64,000 bases of DNA from Candidatus Poribacteria bacterium (GCA_003635315.1 PYJD01000050.1:46603-110602), one strand, 5' to 3'. Counted from the first letter of the stretch, positions 18,526 through 29,489 are shown. Notes: generated from the letters alone by a model not told the origin. Made by a program: numbers and translations.

Positions 18526-20427
18526 ATGGCACAAACAACAAACAAAAAACCACAAGATATACACAATACACCTATAACTAATGAACCTAAAAGTATCAAC
18601 CGTAGAACATTCATTAAAGAACTTAGCTTAGTCAGTGCCAGTACATTAACTCTATTTGGATCAGACACAGTAGCACAAAATGCCCCAGCTATAGACCAAA
18701 ATGTAAGACCGAATATACTCCTTCTAATGACTGACCAGCAGCGGTGGGATGCAATGAGTAGCAGTGGAAACTGGGTGCAGACACCGAACATGGATCGCAT
18801 TGCCAGTGAAGGTGTCCGATTTACAAATTCTGTCACTACCTCCCCTGTCTGTGTGCCAGCACGACTTAGTTTAGCTTCTGGTTTATATCCGCACAACACT
18901 GGGGTATGGCAAAACCAAAATCACACCATGTCCGTAGATACACCAACCTGGATGCACGCATTACGTGATGCTGGATATCGGACAAGTCTGTTTGGTAAAA
19001 CACACTATTATAAACACAGTGAAGGCATTGATATGCGTAAACGAGAATACTTGCTCCACGCTTATGGATTAGACGATGTTGATGAAACCCCCGGTCCCAG
19101 AGCAAGTCGACGTGTCTTATCCCATATGACAGCAATGTGGCAAGAAAAAGGTCTATGGGCTGAATATAGAGCAGATATTGAAAACCGCCTTAATAATAAA
19201 CCGTATGTTGTTCGTCCCACTATCCTCGGTCTCGAAAATGATGCCGATGTCTACGTCGGACAGAAGGCAAAGCAATACCTTAAAGAATATAACCGTACGG
19301 AACCATGGTTCTGTTGGGTCAGTTTTGGCGGACCTCATGAACCTTGGGATGCACCTGAACCCTACGCAAGTATGTATAATCCAAACGCAATGCCACAACC
19401 AATACCCCGACAACCAATAGGAAACCGTCCACGCGGTGAATTAGATACACTCATGGGAGTGAAACGTAGAAATCCTCAATTTCTTGCAGGTGAAGTCGGA
19501 AAGATCCGGGCAGACTATGCAGGCAATGTAACTCTCATTGATGATCAAATCGGTGAAATTCTTGATACAATTCACCAACGCGGTGAACTTGATAATACTG
19601 TCATTGTCTTCTGTTCTGATCATGGTGAAATGAACGGGGACTATGGAATGATCTACAAGAGTAACTTCATGAATGGTTCCGTCCGAATTCCATTCTTGGT
19701 ACGCACCCCTGAAACTTTAAATAACCGCACCATAAATCGTATCAATGAAAGTCCAGTTGAATGGATGGATATCGGTCCAACCCTGGTTGAATTGGCAGGT
19801 GGTAAGATCACACATCAGCAATTCGGAAAATCGTTATGTCCTGTGCTATCAGACGCCACAGCAACACACCGTGAATTTGCCATCTCTGAAATATACCATG
19901 AAACAATGCTTCTAAATCAAGATTGGAAGATGGCATTAAATAAGAGTAATCAACCTTATCTCTTATTCGATGTTAAAAACGATCCACATGAAACGAATAA
20001 TCTCGCAGGAACCCCAAGAATGGAACTGGTGGAAAGAGAATTACGTTCACAAATCTTAGATCGCATCTCTGATACCCAACTGCAAATGGATGTAAATCCT
20101 AAACGAAAAAAATTAGTTTCACTCGGACAGATTAAACGTAATGAACTACTACAAAATTTCCCCAACCCTTTCAATCCTGAAACATGGATTCCATTTCGGC
20201 TTCTCGACGACGTTAATGTAACAGTTCGCATTCATGCTGCTACTGGTAAGTTAGTGAGAACATTCTCTCTTGGGAAAATACCTGCAGGAGATTATACCTC
20301 ACAATCTCAAGCCATTCATTGGGATGGGTGTAATCAAGAAGGAGAATCGGTTAGCAGCGGCGTTTATTTTTACACCATTAAAGCTGGTTCTTTTTCTGCA
20401 ACTCGTAAAATGTTAATACGGAAATAG
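18526..20427 (+). CDS. Tat-exported sulfatase with C-terminal FlgD/T9SS-like sorting tail
   Basis: 633 residues. The twin-arginine signal NRRTFIKELSLVSAS (residues ~25-40) suggests folded export. The sulfatase core opens RPNILLLMTDQQRWD with metal ligands, and the active-site C-V-P-A-R (Cys109) would be matured to formylglycine. HGEMNGDYG and a later FDVKNDPHETNNLAG segment fit arylsulfatase/choline-sulfatase-type enzymes. The last ~90 residues start LLQNFPNPFNPETW and end KMLIRK, a FlgD-Ig or type IX sorting-like domain that is frequent in Poribacteria. The substrate is probably a sulfated glycan. No strong ribosome binding site is seen. Confidence 0.9.
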   Translation: MAQTTNKKPQDIHNTPITNEPKSINRRTFIKELSLVSASTLTLFGSDTVAQNAPAIDQNVRPNILLLMTDQQRWDAMSSSGNWVQTPNMDRIASEGVRFTNSVTTSPVCVPARLSLASGLYPHNTGVWQNQNHTMSVDTPTWMHALRDAGYRTSLFGKTHYYKHSEGIDMRKREYLLHAYGLDDVDETPGPRASRRVLSHMTAMWQEKGLWAEYRADIENRLNNKPYVVRPTILGLENDADVYVGQKAKQYLKEYNRTEPWFCWVSFGGPHEPWDAPEPYASMYNPNAMPQPIPRQPIGNRPRGELDTLMGVKRRNPQFLAGEVGKIRADYAGNVTLIDDQIGEILDTIHQRGELDNTVIVFCSDHGEMNGDYGMIYKSNFMNGSVRIPFLVRTPETLNNRTINRINESPVEWMDIGPTLVELAGGKITHQQFGKSLCPVLSDATATHREFAISEIYHETMLLNQDWKMALNKSNQPYLLFDVKNDPHETNNLAGTPRMELVERELRSQILDRISDTQLQMDVNPKRKKLVSLGQIKRNELLQNFPNPFNPETWIPFRLLDDVNVTVRIHAATGKLVRTFSLGKIPAGDYTSQSQAIHWDGCNQEGESVSSGVYFYTIKAGSFSATRKMLIRK

Positions 20428-20558
20428 TCTCTGACATTTGAATGAGTTTGGCTATCGTATTCTGTAATCGTTGTGTCAAATACATCTACTTTGTAGATTT
20501 TAGATAACACTAACACTTTGGAAATCGTGACTACAGCGCGGAAAGTTCGTAACCACAA

Positions 20559-22511
20559 TTGAGACCTAATACCTCACATCAATCAGGAAGCAGAGATGTT
20601 ACCGGACATCATAGTGCAAAAACACAAAAAGCTTCCCGCATAGGTGCAACATGGCGTGCCATCCTAATTGGTACCGTTCTAACCATACCCAACGTCTATT
20701 GGATTTTAGATTCAGCTGGACAAGGGTATCCTACCACCATATCCCTCTATTTTAATGTTATATTCTGCATTTTTATCCTTACGGGGGCAAATTTAGCCTT
20801 AAGACATATTACACCAAGTATTGCCTTTAGCCAAGGTGAGTTGTTAACCATCTATGTTATGCTCGCAATCGCATCATCTCTGGCAGGACACGATGTCCTA
20901 CGCGTATTAATTCCTATGATTCCATACGCTTTTTGGCACGCAACACCTGAAAATGATTGGACACACCTATTCCATCGGTATATTCCTGATTGGATAGCCG
21001 TAAAAGATAAAAGATTTCTAACAGAGTATTACAGAGGTGAAACCTCCTTATATCAATGGGAAATAATTGAAGGATGGATTACAACCACACTTACATGGGG
21101 TGGATTCCTATGTGCCCTTGTCCTCGCTATGGTTTTCATCAATGCTCTTGTTCGAAAACAGTGGACTGAACACGAAAAACTCAGCTATCCAATTATTCAA
21201 CTGCCTCTGGAAATGACGAACTTCGGTAGATCAAATCTCCTGACAAACAAAGTCATGTGGTTAGGTTTCGGTATTGCAGGAACTATTGATATCCTCAATG
21301 GACTACACCATCTATACCCTACCGTCCCCAGTTTAGGGGGTCGTCTATACGATTTACGACCTTTTTTCACACAAAAACCGTGGAGTGCAATTGGATGGAC
21401 GCCTATGGCAGTTTTCCCGTTTGCTGTTGGAATGGCTTTTTTTATCCCATTAGATCTCTCATTTTCATGCTGGTTCTTCTATCTGTTCTGGAAGGTTGAG
21501 AGGATCTTTGGTGATGCATTAGGCATCAGAGGTATGCCGAATTTTCCTTTCACTGATGAACAATCGTTTGGTGCATATATCGGGTTATTTGTGATTGCTA
21601 TAGTAGCAACTCGGAAACACCTTGCCTATGTGATACAACACATCTTTAAACCGAAGCAAACTAACGATGCGGATGAACCAATGTCATATAGGGGAATGTT
21701 GATCTGTCTAATCCTGTGTCTCATCTTTCTTACCATATTCTGCAATGCCGCGGGAATGTCAATTTGGGCAATCTTGATATTCTTCGGAATCTATTATGCC
21801 ATATCTACTGCAGTAACACGTATGCGTGCGGAACTTGGATCACCAGTTCATGACTTACACTTTATCGGTCCGGATGAGATGATGCCGCGGATTTTTGGAA
21901 CCCGTTTTCTCGGTCCTCAAAACCTAACAATGCTGGCATATCTCTTTTGTATCAATCGTGCTTATCGTGGACATCCAATGCCACATATCTTAGAAGGATT
22001 CAAACTTGCTGAACGAACACGGTTCTCTAACCGCTGGCTACTTGTCGCAATGTGCATCGCTGTTGTTATTGGCACTTACGGGTCATTTTGGGCATTCTAC
22101 CATATCTCATACATTGAAGGCGCACGCGATTGGTTCGCTGGTAGACCCTTTAACCGACTCCAAAGTTGGCTTACATCTCCAAGAGCTCCTGATGTCCCAG
22201 CAATTATAGCAATGATCGTCGGATTATTGATAACAGGCTTCTTAATGTTAATGCGTATAAAACTATTTTGGTGGCCCTTTCATCCTGCTGGATTTGCTAT
22301 TTCCAGCAGTTGGTCAATGAATGTGTTCTGGTTCTCAATCTTCGTTAGTTCTGTCATTAAGTGGTTAATTCTAAAACAGGGTGGTATAAATTTGCATCGT
22401 AAACTCATACCATTTTTCCTTGGCTTGATCCTCGGAGAATTTATCATCGGCAGTGGTTGGAGTCTAATTGGAATTACACTAAATAAACCCATGTACCGAT
22501 TCCTGTTTTAA
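20559..22511 (+). CDS. DUF6785-like multi-pass membrane protein
   Basis: About 650 residues with some 14 hydrophobic segments (for example ILIGTVLTIPNVYWILD, LYFNVIFCIFILTGANL, LLTIYVMLAIASSL, FLMLMRIKLFWWPFHPAGFA). The pattern and the WW-F-HPAGFA ending match DUF6785 proteins, which resemble oligopeptide (OPT) transporters; transport is inferred. The only plausible in-frame start is TTG at 20559, with a weak and distant GGAAAG; the true start remains unsure. It follows the sulfatase by 131 bp on the same strand and may serve uptake of its product. Confidence 0.75.
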   Translation: MRPNTSHQSGSRDVTGHHSAKTQKASRIGATWRAILIGTVLTIPNVYWILDSAGQGYPTTISLYFNVIFCIFILTGANLALRHITPSIAFSQGELLTIYVMLAIASSLAGHDVLRVLIPMIPYAFWHATPENDWTHLFHRYIPDWIAVKDKRFLTEYYRGETSLYQWEIIEGWITTTLTWGGFLCALVLAMVFINALVRKQWTEHEKLSYPIIQLPLEMTNFGRSNLLTNKVMWLGFGIAGTIDILNGLHHLYPTVPSLGGRLYDLRPFFTQKPWSAIGWTPMAVFPFAVGMAFFIPLDLSFSCWFFYLFWKVERIFGDALGIRGMPNFPFTDEQSFGAYIGLFVIAIVATRKHLAYVIQHIFKPKQTNDADEPMSYRGMLICLILCLIFLTIFCNAAGMSIWAILIFFGIYYAISTAVTRMRAELGSPVHDLHFIGPDEMMPRIFGTRFLGPQNLTMLAYLFCINRAYRGHPMPHILEGFKLAERTRFSNRWLLVAMCIAVVIGTYGSFWAFYHISYIEGARDWFAGRPFNRLQSWLTSPRAPDVPAIIAMIVGLLITGFLMLMRIKLFWWPFHPAGFAISSSWSMNVFWFSIFVSSVIKWLILKQGGINLHRKLIPFFLGLILGEFIIGSGWSLIGITLNKPMYRFLF

Positions 22512-22924
22512 TGGATTCAACGTATGATACTGTTTATCCTACATTCCGCACTTTAAATTTGCAATTTTTGATATTATAGTGAACAATAAAATTAATACAA
22601 CATTTTCTATTGGCACAACATATGTTCGCATCCCACAACTCTTCTGTAGGAGCAACTCCAGGTCGCGACAAGGAGGACATTTTCTATTGGATCAACATAT
22701 GTTCGCATCCCACAACTCTTCTGTAGGAGCGAACTCCAGGTCGCGACAAAGAGGACATTTTCTATTGACACAACTTATGTTCGCATCCCACAACTCTTCT
22801 GTAGGAGCGAACTCCAGGTCGCGACAAAGAGGACACTCCTACAAGTAAAGTGTCTAATTAAATCTAATGTTTACTATAATTGGACGTCTTTTCTGATGTT
22901 TCAATTGTTAGGATTATTTTGTAA
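22512..22924. other. Gap filled by a TIR-bounded repeat element
   Basis: Except for about 60 bp at the left and 45 bp at the right, this gap is the 306-bp repeat element at 22574-22879. An open frame through it (22579-22848) is repeat-derived and not a gene. Confidence 0.7.
22574..22879. mobile_element. TIR-bounded element carrying three TGTAGGAGCGA hairpin units
   Basis: Ends are TTATAGTGAAC (22574-22584) and GTTTACTATAA (22869-22879), inverted copies with one mismatch. The interior has about 2.9 tandem units of 77-78 bp, starting CATTTTCTATTG at 22601, 22678 and 22756. Each unit holds TGTAGGAGCGAACTCCAGGTCGCGAC. The first unit has lost one base (GAGCAACT). A relative is at 32950-33136. Confidence 0.75.
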
Positions 22925-22960
22925 TTGTCTCTAACTTATTCAACCAACAAGAAGAATATT

Positions 22961-25129
22961 ATGCTTACAGAAGACTTAACATACCTCAAAAATAGCAATT
23001 CAATTGTCCGCGTAGAGACAAAGCGCATCGCTTCTTATGGTTTAGCGGGGGCATGTAGTGGGTTTTTTGTTGAACCCGATAAGGTTGTCACCAACATCCA
23101 TGGCATAATAAATCGAAAGCCGATTTTAATAAGATCGGTTGACAGAAAAACAACTTGGAAAGTGAAAGGCGTTGTTGCGTTCGACGTCAATAAAGATCTC
23201 GTTATTCTACAAATTACAGGTGAAGGTACACCACTGCCACTCGGCAACAGTGATGTTGTCCAGAAGGGTGACCCTATTACCGTGGTAGGATTTCCATACG
23301 CAAAATATAAGGTTACAAAGGGGTGTGTCCAGAATCAAATAAATAGTGAAGATCGGATTCGATTGAAGGTTAATATATCTTATGGAAACAGTGGGAGTCC
23401 TGTACTAAACGAAAAAAGACAAGTGATAGGAATTGTCAATTCTTATTCAGACAATTCTTACAGTAGGGCTATACCATCAAATCTGCTCAAGACACTACTT
23501 AATCAGTTGGGACCAGCACAACCTTTAAGAACGTGGCACAAGCGAAAAATTATCCGTTCCTATACAAAATACTATCAAGGTGGACAGAACAGTAGGAAGA
23601 AACGTTATCGTAAGGCAATATTTGACTATGATAAAGCACTCAAACTAAATCCCATGCTTATTGATGTCTACGAAGATAGAGGTATAGCAAAGGCTGAACT
23701 CGGTGATTATGATGGTGCAATCGCAGATTTTGATTACGCTATAAAAATAAATCCCAAGGACACAAGTGCATATAACAATCGGGGAAATGCAAAATGTGAA
23801 CTCAATGATCTGAATGGGGCAATTGATGACTATGATCACGCTATCCGACTTGATCCAGAAGATGTTCACGCATACAATAATCGAGGTACCACAAAGGCTA
23901 AACTCGGTGACTATGATGGAGAAATAGCTGACTATGAAAAAGCTATAACACTCAATCCTAATTATGCAACCTCATTCTACAATAGAGGTAATGCAAAGGC
24001 GGATCAAGGCAATTATGAAGAAGCAATTGCAGATTATGACAATGCCATAAAAATAAAACCTAAGAAGACTCGTTTTTACAATCGTAGAGGGGTTGCAAAG
24101 TCTAAAATCGGAGATATTGAAGGGGCAATAGCAGATTATGATAAAATCATTAAACTAAAACCGAAGGATACTGGTGCTTACAATAATCGGGGACTCGCAA
24201 AGGCTAAACTCGGAGACAAAAAAGGTGCAATAACTGACTATGACAAAGCCATAAAAATAAAACCACGGGAGGCAGGTTCTTACAATAATCGTGGTATTGC
24301 AAAGGTGGATCTTAGAAATTATAAAGAGGCTATAGACGATTATGACAAAGCCGTAAAAATAAAACCAAAGGAGGCAGGCTATTATAATAACCGGGGTGTC
24401 GCGAAGTCATGGCTCGGTGATGTTCAAGGGGCAATTGACGATTACGAGAAAGCTATAAAACTAAGACCTAAGTACACTTCATCATACATAAATCGTGTTG
24501 TGTTACGCCGCAATCTCGGAAGCACAGAAGCCACCAAAGGAAATGTAGATAAAGCAGAAAACCTGTTTCAAGCAGCAATTGAAGACTGTACTTCTGCTAT
24601 CAAAATTGAACCTGAGAATGTTGAAAACTACTACAGCAGAGGGAATGTCCAATCCCAGATGGGTACTCTCAAAGAAAAACAAGGTAATACAACAGATGCA
24701 CAGCAACTATTTGAGAAGTCAATTGATGACTATTCACATATCATCAAACGAGACCCAGAGCATAGTAGTGCCTATAACAATCGTGCCTGGGTGAAGCATT
24801 TATTAGGAAAATCTAACGCCGCAGCAGGAAATACAGAAGCATCGCAGACGATATATCACACAGCGATTACTGACAGCGACGAAGCCATAAAACTCGACCC
24901 TGAGGAGTCTGCTTTCTATCACACCCGCGGCACTGTGAAAGCAGCTATGGGAAATACTATTGAAGCGATTAAAGATTTTGATATTACCATCGAGTATAAC
25001 CCTCAAGATGCCAAAGCCTACTTCGACCGGGCACTTGCAAATGTAGAACTTGGAAAACAGGATGCAGCAAACGCTGACTTTGAGAAGGCGAAGGAATTAG
25101 ACCCAGACGTTGAAAAAAGCAGACTATAA
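22961..25129 (+). CDS. Trypsin-like serine protease fused to a long TPR array
   Basis: 722 residues from ATG 22961 (a TTG at 22925 would add 12). Residues ~14-185 are a chymotrypsin/HtrA-like protease with the complete triad: His47 (VVTNIHGI), Asp79 (NKDLVIL) and Ser145 (GNSGSPV). No signal peptide is obvious. About 12-13 TPR units of 34 residues follow, each with a YNNRG.AK...GD...AI.DYDKAIK.KP rhythm; three later units carry 10-residue inserts. The TPRs presumably bind the target or partner proteins. It is the first of a block of repeat-protein genes (LRR, WD40) that continues to 31539. TPR units are very alike at the DNA level, suggesting recent expansion. Confidence 0.85.
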   Translation: MLTEDLTYLKNSNSIVRVETKRIASYGLAGACSGFFVEPDKVVTNIHGIINRKPILIRSVDRKTTWKVKGVVAFDVNKDLVILQITGEGTPLPLGNSDVVQKGDPITVVGFPYAKYKVTKGCVQNQINSEDRIRLKVNISYGNSGSPVLNEKRQVIGIVNSYSDNSYSRAIPSNLLKTLLNQLGPAQPLRTWHKRKIIRSYTKYYQGGQNSRKKRYRKAIFDYDKALKLNPMLIDVYEDRGIAKAELGDYDGAIADFDYAIKINPKDTSAYNNRGNAKCELNDLNGAIDDYDHAIRLDPEDVHAYNNRGTTKAKLGDYDGEIADYEKAITLNPNYATSFYNRGNAKADQGNYEEAIADYDNAIKIKPKKTRFYNRRGVAKSKIGDIEGAIADYDKIIKLKPKDTGAYNNRGLAKAKLGDKKGAITDYDKAIKIKPREAGSYNNRGIAKVDLRNYKEAIDDYDKAVKIKPKEAGYYNNRGVAKSWLGDVQGAIDDYEKAIKLRPKYTSSYINRVVLRRNLGSTEATKGNVDKAENLFQAAIEDCTSAIKIEPENVENYYSRGNVQSQMGTLKEKQGNTTDAQQLFEKSIDDYSHIIKRDPEHSSAYNNRAWVKHLLGKSNAAAGNTEASQTIYHTAITDSDEAIKLDPEESAFYHTRGTVKAAMGNTIEAIKDFDITIEYNPQDAKAYFDRALANVELGKQDAANADFEKAKELDPDVEKSRL

Positions 25130-25193
25130 ATGAGATTGTACATACAGAAAATGTGTCTATTTCGTATCAACGTTCAACATATATCGGTAAAAT

Positions 25194-26627
25194 ATGAATA
25201 AATCTAATCAAGAATATATCCAAATTCCTGATCCAATTTTAGCAAAAATTATTAAATGGAAACTCGAATTGGGATTGGAGGTAGATAAACCTATACCAAT
25301 TCAGAACCTGACAAGTATAGATATACTGAATGCAGAATGCCTTCTTATTAAAGATCTATCAGGAATAGAACATTTGACTCAGTTGAAGCAGTTAAATCTA
25401 TATAGTAATCATAAAATTCAGAATATCAAACCTTTAGCGAAATTGAAACAATTGAGGCACTTGACACTTAGTGAGAATAAAATCAAGGACATAACGCCAC
25501 TCTCAGGTTTAACACAACTGAAGCTCCTATGGTTAGATCACAACGAAATCAGTGATTTCACGCCAATCGAAAAAATGACGCAATTAAAGACTTTATGGCT
25601 CGGTGGAAATCCTATACAAGATTTATCACACATTTATAGTTTACTCAAGCGATTCCCATTACTGATTTCATTGTCAATGAATCGACTTCAGATTAGCAGT
25701 GTTGAACCTTTAGCTGAATTCAAAAAACTCACTAACTTAGTGATTGCAAAAAACCGAATCTGTGACATCACTACCCTTGCAGAATTGAGACAACTGAAGC
25801 ATCTATACCTATCAGAAAACCGAGTAAGTGACATCAAACCCCTCGCCAATTTATCCAATCTTGAATCTCTAATGCTCGGTAACAATGAAGTTAATGATAT
25901 ATCACCATTAAAAGGATTAACAAAGTGCTGGGATTTAAGTATTATGAACAATCAGGTAAGTGATATCACACCACTTGCAGAATTGAAACAGCTTACACAT
26001 TTAAACCTTGGTAAGAACTATATTAAAGACATCACTCCACTCTCTAATCTGTCTCAACTTACCCGTTTAACGCTTGTAAACAATCAAATCAACGACATCA
26101 AACCACTCGCAAAATGTTCACAACTTACACACTTATTTCTTGATAACAATCAGATCAAGGACATTTCACCACTAAAAGTTTTAACACTTCTCAATGAGTT
26201 ACGAGTTAAAGGTTTACATATCACGGACATCTCAATATTGCATAACTTCTCAAAGCTAAAAATCTTGTCTCTTGACTACAATCCTATTATTGACATCACC
26301 CCCCTATTTGAGTTAACGGAACTTTGGAATCTATTTCTCAATGGCATAGAGGTTAACGACCTGAGTCAACTATCAGAATTTACACAACTCACTAAGTTAA
26401 GTATTGAAGGGTGTAATATCAGTGACATAACACCTCTTACCAGTTTGGTAAAGCTGAGAGAATTACGCATTGCAGACAACAACATCAAAGATGTAAACAT
26501 TATTCAGAACTTGCCGCGTTTGACCTCCTTGTCTATCAAGGGGAACCCAATTCAGGATATGACACCAATTCACAAACTCAGTAAACAGAATCAGCATTTT
26601 AAACTGGACATTGATATACAGGATTAA
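25194..26627 (+). CDS. Leucine-rich repeat protein, SDS22/internalin-like
   Basis: 477 residues, nearly all LRR of 21-23 residues with the consensus L..L.L..N.I.DI.PL..L..L, about 18 units. This is the SDS22-type/internalin LRR subclass, a solenoid for protein binding. There is no signal peptide or transmembrane segment, and no catalytic domain. ATG at 25194 has no good Shine-Dalgarno. It follows the protease-TPR gene by 64 bp. Cytoplasmic or secreted by an unknown route; in sponge symbionts such eukaryote-like proteins are thought to act on the host, which would be inference here. Confidence 0.85.
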   Translation: MNKSNQEYIQIPDPILAKIIKWKLELGLEVDKPIPIQNLTSIDILNAECLLIKDLSGIEHLTQLKQLNLYSNHKIQNIKPLAKLKQLRHLTLSENKIKDITPLSGLTQLKLLWLDHNEISDFTPIEKMTQLKTLWLGGNPIQDLSHIYSLLKRFPLLISLSMNRLQISSVEPLAEFKKLTNLVIAKNRICDITTLAELRQLKHLYLSENRVSDIKPLANLSNLESLMLGNNEVNDISPLKGLTKCWDLSIMNNQVSDITPLAELKQLTHLNLGKNYIKDITPLSNLSQLTRLTLVNNQINDIKPLAKCSQLTHLFLDNNQIKDISPLKVLTLLNELRVKGLHITDISILHNFSKLKILSLDYNPIIDITPLFELTELWNLFLNGIEVNDLSQLSEFTQLTKLSIEGCNISDITPLTSLVKLRELRIADNNIKDVNIIQNLPRLTSLSIKGNPIQDMTPIHKLSKQNQHFKLDIDIQD

Positions 26628-27442
26628 CTCATTTTGTGTGGCATTAAAACCATTTCAGCTGTTATTTTATAGTAATACCATTTCTAAGAAATATTATGAC
26701 ATATCAACACTATCCACCCAACCCGGTAGGAGCGGTTTGCAACCACTCCATAGGTGTCAATTTAGCACCTTTCCAAACATGGTAGGTTCGGTTTGGAACC
26801 GAACAATAGGTGTCAACTTAGTGGTTTATAGTTGTCTGATATTGACGTCTTTAGTCCCATAGGGACGGAATGTTTATAGCAAAGGTGATACCCCTATATT
26901 GAGTCCCATAGGGACGGAATGTTTATAGCAAGCCATTATCCTGACCTATCTTTAGTCCCATAGGGACGGAATGTTTATAGCAAAGGTGATACCCCTATAT
27001 TGAGTCCCGTAGGGACGGAATGTTTATAGCAAGCCATTATCCTGACCTATCTTTAGTCCCGTAGGGACGGAATGTTTATAATTGGGTTGTGGTATACACA
27101 TTCCGTTCCCGACGAATTCCAAATGCGGATTCGGCGTTGATTCACGGAACTCAAAAGGTTGTATTGACATTTTCTCTATAAACATTTTGTCCCTACAGGA
27201 CTGAGGAGACTTTCTGCATTTGAAAATTCCTTAAGTTGACACCTATGGGGTTGAGGAACGAAACCCACCGAATGCCATACGCGCATTCGGTGTTGATTTG
27301 GACGAATTCCATACGCGGATTCGGCGTTGATTTGGACATGAGACGCTTATATATACAGGAAATGTTTGTTTTCCCTACGATTTAACCCGCAGCATGCTGC
27401 ATTAATTGCTACCTTAGGTTAGAAAATAAAAGAAATTAACAC
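26628..27442. repeat. 815-bp repeat-rich intergenic region
   Basis: Holds, in order: a TAATACCATTTCT end (26672), a GTAGGAGCGGTTTGCAACC-type unit, GTTCGG...CCGAAC hairpin (26785-26805), the tandem array at 26853-27080 (with one inverted copy at 27176-27198), three hairpins of the CGAATTC/GGATTCG family (27113-27133, 27269-27289, 27303-27323) and a GTTGAGGAACGAAACCC unit. A perfect 15-bp inverted repeat ATAGGTGTCAACTTA (26806-26820 with 27232-27246) frames the array. No gene seen. Confidence 0.7.
26853..27080. repeat. Tandem AGTCCC[AG]TAGGGACGG array 1 (CRISPR look-alike)
   Basis: Five units starting at 26853, 26902, 26954, 27003 and 27055. Each reads AGTCCC[AG]TAGGGACGGAATGTTTATA and holds a GTCCC/GGGAC hairpin. 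Two different 19-22-nt spacers alternate A, B, A, B (periods 49, 52, 49, 52). Because spacers repeat exactly, and no cas gene is present, this is a higher-order tandem repeat and not a CRISPR. Confidence 0.85.
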
Positions 27443-29489
27443 ATGAAAACCAAAAATCTGCTTTTTATTTTATTTCCATTATTAGTAGTAATACTCCCAA
27501 ACGGATTTTGCCAAAACAACACAGATAGGTCTACCCGAAGGTGCAATCGCACGCCTCGGAAAAGGCGGAATTACTGTAATGAAATTCTCACCAGATGGCA
27601 CACGTCTGGCTGTAGGTACATCAATTGGCGTATGGCTATACGATGTGAAAACAGGTAATGCAAATGCATTAATCCCTAAAATAACAAGACAAGTAGATAA
27701 GAAAATCAAGAATATATCTGGTGAACATCATTGGATGGCAAATTCAGTCTCTTCTGTGAACTGTATAGCATTTTCTCCAGATAATCGCATGTTGGCAGTA
27801 GGAGAAATAGATAACTTTTTGGTTCAATTATGGGATCTTGAGACTCGAATGGAGAAATTAACACTACCATCAACCAATCCACACAATACAGGTTACGCTA
27901 TAGTATTTTCTAAGGACAGTAAAACCTTAATTACACCACATTACTTTGGAGACATTATCCATTGGGAAGTCTCAACAGGTAACATAAGCTCTTTCAAGAA
28001 TACTACCTTATCTCATTCTTCTAATAGATTAGCATTTACTGAAGATAGTAAAACCTTTGTCAGCGGGGACCCACAGGATGGAAAAATCCGATTATGGGAT
28101 GCATATACAGGTCGACAACTTACTCTTTTTAAAGCGAAAACTCCGTTTTCCGGTATCTCACAACATGAACCCAAACCAAAAAAAGGGGTGAATGTGCTTG
28201 CTCTGTCAACTGATAGTAAAACAGTTGCAAGCACTCATGATGACAATACTGTCCGTTTATGGGATATCGCATCCAGCACTGAAACAGTTACGTTTTCTGG
28301 ACATACAGAACGAGTTAACTCAATTGTGTTCTCGCCAGACAATAAAGTGCTTGTAAGTTGCAGTAATGATGAGACGATCATTTTTTGGGATGTGGATAAA
28401 GAACAGAAAATTACAACACTTACCGGACATGATGGTAGTGTTCAAGCGGTTACGTTTTCACCGAATGGAGAAATCATTGCCAGTGGCAGTACGGATGGTA
28501 CTATTCGATTTTGGGATGTGAAAACAAAACAGGAGAAGTCAATCTTTGCATCTGGACATACGACAGGTATTATATCGTTGTCATTTACTGAGGATGATGA
28601 ATTATTGACTACTGTTGCTGAAAATGGATCAGTTGAAATATGGGAGTTAAAGACCAGAACGTTACTACCAAAACCATCAATCGAATATCACGATAAAACA
28701 TTAGCAGCGGCATTATCACTGGATGCCAGAATATTCGTCAGCCACGGTGCCGATACGACTGTACGTTCAGATGGAGGAGGTACCAGGATATACGGGTCAC
28801 CAAAGCGTGAAACGCGAATATACGTCCTTCCAACAGGTGTTGAACTTCTGTCACTTCAAGAAAATGCTGGATCTTATGCATTCTCTCCTGATAATAAATT
28901 ACTTGCAAGCTATATTGATGATGCTCCTAATCCAATAGGTATTCGGACCTTGGAAACAGCCACATGGAAGGAATTATTTTTTATTAGTGATATTAACCCG
29001 TATGATGCTTATTTGCTTTTCTCACCTAACAGCATGCTACTTGCCTCCCACGGCATTCATACCAAAACAAGGGTGTGGGATGTTACAACACAGACAGAAA
29101 TCACTCCACCAGAAATCAAGGGAACATCTGGTTTGGCATTTTCCCCCGATAGCACAACCATTGCCATCGGTGATCTTGAAGGTATCGTTTTATGGAACGT
29201 AACACCCACAGGTATTCAAAAACGTGGTAGAATTAATGATAAATATAGAGGTTTTCATAATTTCTTGATATTCTCACCCGATGGAAGAATCCTACTTGAT
29301 GCGAAAGAATCTGAATTCAGGATATTGGATACAAACGGTAAAGACTTTGGAACTCTATCTGGACATACGGAGACAATAACGACTTTGGTGTTTTCACATG
29401 ATGGCAAGACGCTTGCAAGTGGCTCTAAAGACGGCACAATCCTTCTGTGGGACTGGGAGAAAATCATCACGAAAAGAAAATCAAGGTAA
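27443..29489 (+). pseudogene. WD40 beta-propeller gene, frameshifted after its signal peptide
   Basis: The signal peptide starts at ATG 27443 (KTKNLLFILFPLLVVILP...GFCQ), in the same place as in the intact paralogue at 29497. About 25 codons later the frame breaks: GLPEGAIARLGKGGI continues in another frame, and alignment to the paralogue shows two bases missing near 27518-27530. The rest (from ATG 27579, 636 residues) is an intact propeller with many WD40 blades (FSPD...LA.G..D..I.LWD). Without the signal peptide the product would stay in the cytoplasm, so the gene may be dead or rescued by an internal start. A sequencing error is possible. Confidence 0.7.

Noticed and set aside
22579-22848. 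89-codon open frame
   Set aside because: It runs through the 77-78-bp tandem units of a mobile element; the repeated text is repeat-derived.
26611-26862. 83-codon open frame
   Set aside because: Lies across the end of the LRR gene and repeat DNA; no ribosome binding site or recognisable protein.
26853-27080. CRISPR array
   Set aside because: Spacers are not unique (two alternate exactly), they recur in a second array, and no cas gene is in the window.
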